From contig JAISYD010000097.1 in assembly GCA_031270145.1 (NCBI GenBank), positions 1-19,356 on the forward strand: a stretch of 19,356 nucleotides of DNA. Reading direction: 5' to 3'. The notes beneath the pieces were generated by a model. That model saw nothing but the letters and a program-made list of their open reading frames with translations, was not told the origin of the DNA and made no database searches. How positions within the stretch are numbered: the stretch's first letter is position 1; every line of letters starts with the position of its first letter. Source of the stretch: Planctomycetota bacterium (GTDB lineage Bacteria; Planctomycetota; SZUA-567). Shown piece after piece: positions 14,472-19,356 of the stretch. Made by a program: the position numbers and the translations under genes.

Positions 14472-16094
14472 TCATGGGGAGGCGATCAAGCCTAGGCGTT
14501 CCGGCGGCCACCAGGTGAACAGGGCCGGACCCCGCAGGGAGGCCAGCGGCACCGGCCCCCAGGTACGGGCGTCGTAGGAGCTAGGGCAATGATCCCCCAT
14601 GGGAAAGAAGGAATCGGCGTCAACTTGGACTTCCCCGAGGGAGTTCATGGCGGGAAACTTCTCGCCGTCCCTGCCTTCCCAGCCGCTGTAATAAAAAATG
14701 TCCCGGTCGATCCCGAGGCGGTTTATTCGGAGGTCGCCGCCTTCGGCCGAGAGGGAGACGCCCGAGCTTTTCGGCAGGTTGCCGGGTTGGGAGCGGCGCT
14801 CGTTCCGGATCGGCAATTCCAGCAGGCATTTCTCCTCCGAGTCGATGAACAGGCGGGCGACGCCATCGGCCAAATAGAATTCAACCCGGTGGTTTTGTCC
14901 GGACCGGAGATCGGCCACGGCTCGCGCCTCCGGCCGCGACGGCTGGTCGTTTTGGCGGATTTCCACCCGTCCGTCGCCGTTGAATCTTGCCTGGACGCGG
15001 CGGTCGTCCTCCCGGAGGGTTATGGCGAAAAGCGAATTTTCCGTCTCCAAGGTCAAATCGGCCAGCACCCGCAGATCCGGGACAATATGGTAGTCGATGC
15101 CGCGAGGATTGACCTCCTCGCCCTGGGGGACGTAGGGCGAATCGGCGCCGGAGAGGATGTCGTATAGATGTTTGCCCGCAAAGTTTTGGTAGAGGCCGGA
15201 GCGGCGGTGATAGAATACGGCCGAGGTTTCGTCGTTCAAGTAGCCGCAGACGGGACAGCGGGCCAGCATGGACTGGGTCTTGACGGTTTTGACGAACAGC
15301 CGGCCGCAGATCCCGCCGTCGGCGGTTGCGCCCCGGCACCTGAATTGCACCGGCTGTTCCAGGATGTAGCGATCCGGGATGCCGGGCAACTCCTCCATTT
15401 CCCCTTTTTTCGCGCGGGACGGAACTAGCGGCCGGAAATCGAGGCGGATTGCGCCGTCGCCTGGGGAAAGGAGCAGCGGCTCGTTTTTTCGCGGACGGGT
15501 CAAGTGGCCGGAAATCCGCCAGGATTTCTCCAATTCGGTTTTCGACAGATCGGAAAAATCCTCCTCATATACGTTTTGCCACATGCCGCGCTGGACCGAA
15601 TCGGGTTTGTCGAGGCGCTTGAAGTCGGCGCGCGAGTCGATACGGCGAACCCAGACGTCTCCCCGGTGGATGGCCAGCGTCTCGCCGGGAAGCCCGATGA
15701 TCCGCTTGACGAAATTCTGGTCATTGTACTCCTGGATGGCTTCCAGTTCCCTGGGGCTCCTGGCTTTTTGCCTGGCCTGCTCGAACGGGAACAGGAAAAC
15801 CGCCACCTCCCAGCGCCGGATCGGGCGGAAAAGGAAATGCAGCTTGGAGCAGAAGATGCGGTCGCCGCCGTCCGGGCGGCCGTGCAGGGCGGTCTCCATG
15901 CTGCCGGAGGGGATCAGGTAAACGTCGAAAGCGTAGGCTTTGATTGCCAGGGCGATGAGGACGGCTCCGCCCAGCATGACTATGAAATCCAGGCCGGAAC
16001 GCCAGGCCGGCTGCGCTTTGGCCCCGACTTCCCCGCCGGGGCGGCTGGAGGTTGGCGGGGTAGTCTGCCCGGTTTGCTTCCGCTGTTTGCCCAT
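14472..16094 (-). CDS. lepB: signal peptidase I with large insertion
   Basis: This 540-residue membrane protease removes signal peptides at the outer face of the inner membrane. An N-terminal helix (~35-57) precedes the box with catalytic Ser65 (LIPSGSMETAL); the general-base Lys130 lies in NFVKRIIGLPGETL; the late box is GDHCPSSYDARTWGPVP at 500-516. Between the GDVWV strand (~149) and the late box is an insertion of ~335 residues. It includes a four-Cys zinc-ribbon-like segment (C253, C263, C280, C283) and a beta-rich, LamG/carbohydrate-binding-like stretch at ~335-460. Typical bacterial enzymes have 170-330 residues. The ATG at 16092-16094 lies 5 nt after the HAD gene stop, so the genes are co-transcribed. 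The longer frame upstream overlaps HAD and is rejected. Confidence 0.88.
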   Translation of the reverse strand: MGKQRKQTGQTTPPTSSRPGGEVGAKAQPAWRSGLDFIVMLGGAVLIALAIKAYAFDVYLIPSGSMETALHGRPDGGDRIFCSKLHFLFRPIRRWEVAVFLFPFEQARQKARSPRELEAIQEYNDQNFVKRIIGLPGETLAIHRGDVWVRRIDSRADFKRLDKPDSVQRGMWQNVYEEDFSDLSKTELEKSWRISGHLTRPRKNEPLLLSPGDGAIRLDFRPLVPSRAKKGEMEELPGIPDRYILEQPVQFRCRGATADGGICGRLFVKTVKTQSMLARCPVCGYLNDETSAVFYHRRSGLYQNFAGKHLYDILSGADSPYVPQGEEVNPRGIDYHIVPDLRVLADLTLETENSLFAITLREDDRRVQARFNGDGRVEIRQNDQPSRPEARAVADLRSGQNHRVEFYLADGVARLFIDSEEKCLLELPIRNERRSQPGNLPKSSGVSLSAEGGDLRINRLGIDRDIFYYSGWEGRDGEKFPAMNSLGEVQVDADSFFPMGDHCPSSYDARTWGPVPLASLRGPALFTWWPPERLGLIASP

Positions 16095-16099
16095 GCCGG

Positions 16100-16987
16100 T
16101 TATTTCTTGAAAAAGCGTCGGGAGCGCGGGGTAAGGAAACGCCCGGAATAGCTTAGGCCCAGCACGCATTTGGCGAGGACGTCGATGCCGTCCTCCCAAA
16201 GCGGCGGAATAATCATGTCGACCTGGTTGGCCAGGTTGGGATCCCCGGATTTGAAGGTTATGGAAAAACCGGCTTCCCTTAGCATGGGCAGATCGTTCAT
16301 GGCATCCCCCACCGCGATGAAATGTTCCATGGGTATTTTGGCCCAATCGGCGAGCGTCTTGATGCCTAGCGCCTTGTCGGCGCCGGGGGGGATGATTTCA
16401 ATGCAGCGGTTGTTTGAACTGGTGACGACGGCCTGGTTTTCCAGGGCGTCGGAGAAGGTTTCCGACAGGCGCTCCAGATCGTTTTCCGGGACGACGCAGA
16501 GGCATTTGGTCGGCAGGCGACGGAAAACCGGATCGTCGCGATCTGGCAGATACTTCACCGGGTAAAAGCGGCGCGAATACCAATCGCGCTCCGAAGAATC
16601 CTTCAGGGTGTAAACCTGGTTGTCGATATAGTAATTTATATAGAGGTCGTATGCGTCTCCCAGCCGCAGGATCGCGTCGCGGGCGATCCTGGACAGGCGG
16701 AGGTGGAAAAAAGGCTCCCGGCCGGGAAAACCGACGCAGGCGCCGTTGCAAGTGGCCAGGGGAGTCGTCAATTCCAACTCCCGCCAAAAAGGCTCGCAGG
16801 ACGAAAGTTGCCGTCCGGTGACCAGGAACACCTTGATCCCGGCTTTGGCAATCAGTCTGACCGCCCGGGCCACCGACTCGTCCAGCCGGCCGTCATGGTC
16901 TAGCAGGGTTCCGTCCAGATCGAAGGCAATCCCCTCGGGGCGTATGGGCAACCGCACCCCGGAATCGCTGAAGTCGGGAAACTCCAT
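16100..16987 (-). CDS. Cof-type HAD-IIB phosphatase
   Basis: A 295-residue cytoplasmic phosphohydrolase. Motif I FDLDGTLLD has nucleophile D23 and acid D25; motif II is VFLVTGR near 55; a central C2-type cap carries the strand CIEIIPPGADKALGIKTLADW with the motif III Lys; motif IV is GDAMNDLPML at about 245-254. Relatives dephosphorylate sugar phosphates, FMN or pyridoxal phosphate, and specificity cannot be read here. The ATG at 16985-16987 is preferred because AGGAG lies 4 nt upstream; an alternative GTG at 17011 has none. It follows the small basic protein gene by 75 nt and precedes signal peptidase by 5 nt. Confidence 0.88.
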   Translation of the reverse strand: MEFPDFSDSGVRLPIRPEGIAFDLDGTLLDHDGRLDESVARAVRLIAKAGIKVFLVTGRQLSSCEPFWRELELTTPLATCNGACVGFPGREPFFHLRLSRIARDAILRLGDAYDLYINYYIDNQVYTLKDSSERDWYSRRFYPVKYLPDRDDPVFRRLPTKCLCVVPENDLERLSETFSDALENQAVVTSSNNRCIEIIPPGADKALGIKTLADWAKIPMEHFIAVGDAMNDLPMLREAGFSITFKSGDPNLANQVDMIIPPLWEDGIDVLAKCVLGLSYSGRFLTPRSRRFFKK

Positions 16988-17062
16988 GGCGCTCCTATTG
17001 CGACGCAACACCTCCGACGGCCGGTCCGGAGGAGGTTTCGGGCAAAAACCGGGTTTGCGCCC

Positions 17063-17170
17063 CTATTTGCGGGCGCTGTCCTTTTCAGGCGGCAGACAGC
17101 CCTTGCGCAACTTCCTGACCTTGTGCTTGCCACGATGGGTGGCGCTGGGTTTGGCTCTTGAGCGTGCCAT
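17063..17170 (-). CDS. very basic 35-residue protein, possible ribosome-associated
   Basis: This is a short gene on the minus strand with ATG at 17168-17170 and TAG at 17063-17065. It encodes 35 residues, of which 13 are Lys or Arg and two are His. Its core THRGKHKVRKLRKGC resembles small ribosomal proteins in composition, but I cannot match it to L36, L34, bTHX or another named family. Evidence that it is real: the ribosome binding site AGGAGGG lies 8 nt upstream, a consensus promoter lies about 80 nt upstream, and codon use fits the neighbours. An intrinsic terminator sits between promoter and start, suggesting attenuation. It heads the minus-strand operon. Nucleic-acid or ribosome binding is inferred from charge alone. 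Confidence 0.68.
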   Translation of the reverse strand: MARSRAKPSATHRGKHKVRKLRKGCLPPEKDSARK

Positions 17171-17203
17171 GTTCTTTTTCCCTCCTGCGTCGCACAGACA
17201 ATT

Positions 17204-17224
17204 AAAAAACCGCCTTTCCGGCGG
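17204..17224 (-). terminator. intrinsic terminator/attenuator in leader of the small basic gene
   Basis: On the minus strand CCGCC/GGCGG (arms 17220-17224 and 17210-17214, loop GGAAA) is followed at once by TTTTTT (17209-17204). It lies after the predicted transcription start (~17241) and before the ATG at 17170. A rival hairpin CTTTCC/GGAAAG overlaps the same bases, so the two folds exclude each other, as in an attenuator. Confidence 0.7.
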
Positions 17225-17247
17225 GAAAGCCTACAATCATTCCGGCA

Positions 17248-17276
17248 ACTATAAATGACGGGTCGGATTTTGTCAA
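17248..17276 (-). promoter_or_regulatory. strong sigma70-type promoter, minus strand
   Basis: On the minus strand, a perfect TTGACA (17276-17271), a 17-bp spacer and TATAGT (17253-17248) are present. It is the best promoter in the window and drives the small basic protein gene and probably the HAD/lepB operon. Confidence 0.8.
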
Positions 17277-17383
17277 TACCGGCCATGGTTTTGAAAAAGA
17301 AACTTGCAAAGAGGCGGATATTTGTTTCGATTGTAGCGGTGAAAACATCCAGTGCTGCCGATTCGGCGAGGGGCGCTTCAACC

Positions 17384-17881
17384 ATGCGGGGAAAAAATGG
17401 GGTGGACGCGATTGTTTTCCGTCCCGGTCGTCCCGGAGACTATCCGGCGGCGCTGGCGATTCAGCGCCGGGCTTATGCCGCCAAGGAGGTCCCCCTCTAC
17501 GGTTCCAATCTGCCGCCCCTCCTTGAAACGCCGAAAACCCTGGCCGAGGAAATCGCGGCCGGCAAACGCCTGTTCGTGGGCGAATGCGAAGGGGAAATAG
17601 TGGCGTCCATCCGGATTGAGGAACTGGAGGACGGCGAGATTCATTTCTGCCGGCTGTCGGTCGAGCCCGCCCGGCAAGGCAGGGGCATTGGCCAACGCCT
17701 GATTCTAGCGACGGAGGCGGCCTGTCCGGAGGCCAAGTCGTTTGTCCTCGACTGCGGCGAGCAAAGCGTTGAGAACTTCCATATCTACCGCAAGCTCGGC
17801 TATCTGGAGACGGGAAGGGCCTTTCAGGTTCCGGATGGGCCGAAATGCCTGGAAATGCGGAAAAAGAAGCGGCCGGATTGA
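17384..17881 (+). CDS. GNAT-family N-acetyltransferase
   Basis: A 165-residue cytoplasmic acetyl-CoA-dependent transferase. N-terminal strand IVFRPGRPGDYPAALAIQRRA is the usual start of the fold. The acetyl-CoA pyrophosphate loop lies in LSVEPARQGRGIGQRLI at ~91-107 (Q/RxxGxG/A type), and NFHIYRKLGYLETGR at ~131-145 is the motif B region. The substrate is unknown. The ATG at 17384 is chosen because GAGGGGC precedes it and homology begins shortly after; the longer open frame from 17255 crosses the divergent promoter. It is transcribed away from the minus-strand operon; no strong promoter of its own is visible. Confidence 0.85.
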   Translation: MRGKNGVDAIVFRPGRPGDYPAALAIQRRAYAAKEVPLYGSNLPPLLETPKTLAEEIAAGKRLFVGECEGEIVASIRIEELEDGEIHFCRLSVEPARQGRGIGQRLILATEAACPEAKSFVLDCGEQSVENFHIYRKLGYLETGRAFQVPDGPKCLEMRKKKRPD

Positions 17882-17902
17882 TTGAAGGCTCCCTGAAAAA
17901 AC

Positions 17903-17930
17903 TTGTTAAAAACGGCAAAACCCATAAAAT
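17903..17930 (+). promoter_or_regulatory. possible promoter for the BadF-type gene
   Basis: TTGTTA (17903-17908) and TAAAAT (17925-17930) with 16-bp spacing lie in the 138-bp gap between the GNAT gene and the activator-like gene, about 90 nt before its start. Confidence 0.45.
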
Positions 17931-18019
17931 CGTCTTCGCCGGCGCACGATTTGAGTTGACGTCGGCTTATTTGTCGACTGAACTCCCGGAGCGGTTGGGG
18001 AAAGGCGGGCATTTACGGC

Positions 18020-19356
18020 ATGTATTATCTAGGACTGGATGTGGGCAGTCTTTTTGTGGGGATTGTCCTCATTGACGCCAAACTGAAAATTATCAGGTCG
18101 GATTACGAGCGCCACCGGGGAGAACCGGCGGCGACGGCGCGGAAACTCCTGGCCTCTTATCCGCTGGATCGGATCGACGGGCTGGTCCGCACCGGATCCG
18201 GCGGCGGCGGCCTGGCCGAATTCGGCGGCGATTTCATCGATCCCGTGGTGGCCGGGGTGGAAGGGGTCAGGGCTAGGATTGCCGACGCCAGGAACATAAT
18301 CCAAATCGGCGGCGGTTCCTTCAGCCTGACCCGTCTTGCCGTGGACGGGAGTTATCAACGGAGTTCCATCAACAGCGCTTGCGCCTCGGGCACCGGCGCC
18401 TTTCTGGATCAGCAGTCGCTCCGCCTCCAGGTGACGCCGGCCGAGCTGGGCGAGCGGGCCGGCAATTACGGCAAGAAGCCGCCGGCCGTCGCCACTCGTT
18501 GCGCCGTTTTCGCCAAGTCCGACATGATCCATCTTCAGCAGGAAGGGTTCACGGTCGACGCCATCGCCGCCGGCCTTTGCGTGGGACTGGGGAATTCGAC
18601 CGTCGACGGCCTCCTGGGCGGACGAACTCTCTCCGGCAAGACCGCCGTCATCGGCGGAGTCGCCATCAACCCCGTAGTGGCCGGGGCGGTTCGCGACAAG
18701 CTGGGGGTGGAAGTGGTGGTGCCGGAAAATCCGCATCTGATCGGGGCCTTGGGGGCGTCCCGGGTGGCTTTGACGCGGGCGCGGGAAAATACCGGCCGCG
18801 CCAAGCCGAATTGGAACGCTGTATCCGCCGCCTCAACCGCTTGCGCCTCCGGCCGGGACGGATTGGAGTCTCTCCGGCCGCCCCTTGAGTTGAAACTGTC
18901 GAAATATCCGGAATTCGCCTGGTTTCGCCATTGGGTCGATGCCGACGATTCGGAAATCGCCATTGTCGCCCCACGCTCGGGAAACATCGAAGCCGCTTTC
19001 GGCATTGACATAGGCTCAACCTCCACCAAAGCGGTGTTCCTGGATCGGGATCGCCGGGTGGTGGGCTGGATTTACCGGAAAACCGCCGGCAATCCCATCA
19101 AGGCGGTGCAGCTTCTGATGCGGGCGGCGCGGGCCATGGAGATCGAGGGCGGTTTCGGCCTCGACATCAAGGGGGTTGGCGCCACCGGCTCGGGGCGTAG
19201 AATGATCGGAGCCCTGATCGGGGCGGATCTCGCCACCAACGAAATAACCGCCCACGCCGCCGCCGCCGTCTTCATCGACCCGCAGGTCGACACTATCAGT
19301 GAGTTGGGCGGCCAGGACGCCAAATTCACCCAGTTGCAAAACGGCATGGTTTACAA
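18020..19356 (+). CDS. BadF/BadG/HgdC-type activator, double-domain, N-terminal part
   Basis: The gene is open to the window end (445 codons seen, no stop). Two ASKHA-fold ATPase domains of the 2-hydroxyacyl-CoA dehydratase activator family follow each other: residues 1-~255 and ~325 onward. Domain 2 has intact signatures, GIDIGSTSTKAVF at 328-340 and ELGGQDAKF at 428-436. Domain 1 begins YLGLDVGSLFVGIVLID and has CASGTGAFLD (C121), but its phosphate loop lacks the usual ST(T)xK and the second loop reads GGGSFS rather than GGQD. Long members (often over 1000 residues) add HgdB-like domains after these two, and this is expected beyond the edge. Such proteins bind a [4Fe-4S] cluster and couple ATP hydrolysis to low-potential electron transfer in anaerobes. 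The ATG at 18020 has only a weak upstream site (AAAGGCGGG). Confidence 0.85.
   Translation, partial: MYYLGLDVGSLFVGIVLIDAKLKIIRSDYERHRGEPAATARKLLASYPLDRIDGLVRTGSGGGGLAEFGGDFIDPVVAGVEGVRARIADARNIIQIGGGSFSLTRLAVDGSYQRSSINSACASGTGAFLDQQSLRLQVTPAELGERAGNYGKKPPAVATRCAVFAKSDMIHLQQEGFTVDAIAAGLCVGLGNSTVDGLLGGRTLSGKTAVIGGVAINPVVAGAVRDKLGVEVVVPENPHLIGALGASRVALTRARENTGRAKPNWNAVSAASTACASGRDGLESLRPPLELKLSKYPEFAWFRHWVDADDSEIAIVAPRSGNIEAAFGIDIGSTSTKAVFLDRDRRVVGWIYRKTAGNPIKAVQLLMRAARAMEIEGGFGLDIKGVGATGSGRRMIGALIGADLATNEITAHAAAAVFIDPQVDTISELGGQDAKFTQLQNGMVY

Noticed and set aside
17304..17336. Promoter TTGCAA...TTGTAG for the GNAT gene
   Set aside because: The spacer would be 21 bp and the -10 box is poor.
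1..19356. CRISPR array or rRNA genes
   Set aside because: No regularly spaced 25-40-bp repeats with unique spacers and no rRNA-like sequence were seen; the only tandem patterns are the 10-bp repeats at 751-790 and the two-copy repeat at 5716-5876.

Overview
The window looks like chromosomal DNA of an anaerobic or fermentative Gram-negative bacterium. The native genes are GC-rich with C/G-heavy third codon positions. A lipid A modification gene (eptA-like) with dgkA implies an outer membrane, and the double BadF/BadG-type ATPase at the right edge is typical of anaerobes. The very large insertion in signal peptidase I and the ISAzo13 ('Rhodopirellula-type') transposase remnant hint at the PVC group (Planctomycetota/Lentisphaerota). 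That placement is an inference from family distribution as I remember it and is not certain.

Left part (1-4847): an accessory island with lower GC, more A/T-ending codons and insertion-sequence debris. On the minus strand a start-proximal hisS fragment (395-541) runs directly into the 3' end of an ISAzo13-family transposase (156-397). On the plus strand, four phased 10-bp repeats and a good promoter precede an excisionase-type HTH regulator, an MFS permease whose C-terminus reads into an IS66-type transposase remnant, a diacylglycerol kinase (dgkA) and an EptA/MCR-family phosphoethanolamine transferase. dgkA and eptA fit biochemically: the transferase releases diacylglycerol from phosphatidylethanolamine, and DgkA rephosphorylates it. 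This is the most interesting block in the window.

Middle (4848-12570, plus strand): about 570 bp without a convincing gene, then two small unknown ORFs. One appears to start at ATT behind a near-perfect Shine-Dalgarno; the other carries an internal 111-bp-period duplication. A clear promoter with a long leader then precedes a complete TRAP transporter operon (dctP, hairpin, dctQ, dctM with an ATGA-type overlap). It is followed by hisI (histidine biosynthesis), lysA (lysine/diaminopimelate pathway, with an internal insertion) and a GAF-GGDEF diguanylate cyclase.

Right part (12621-17276, minus strand): a probable operon read right to left. It holds a strong promoter, an intrinsic terminator in the leader, a 35-residue very basic protein, a Cof-type HAD phosphatase, a signal peptidase I with a ~335-residue insertion, a zinc-ribbon/TM/coiled-coil protein of unknown role, and a CxxCxxCC metal-binding protein translationally coupled to it. 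Divergent from it on the plus strand are a GNAT acetyltransferase and the start of a large 2-hydroxyacyl-CoA-dehydratase-activator-like protein that leaves the window. No rRNA, tRNA or CRISPR array was recognised.
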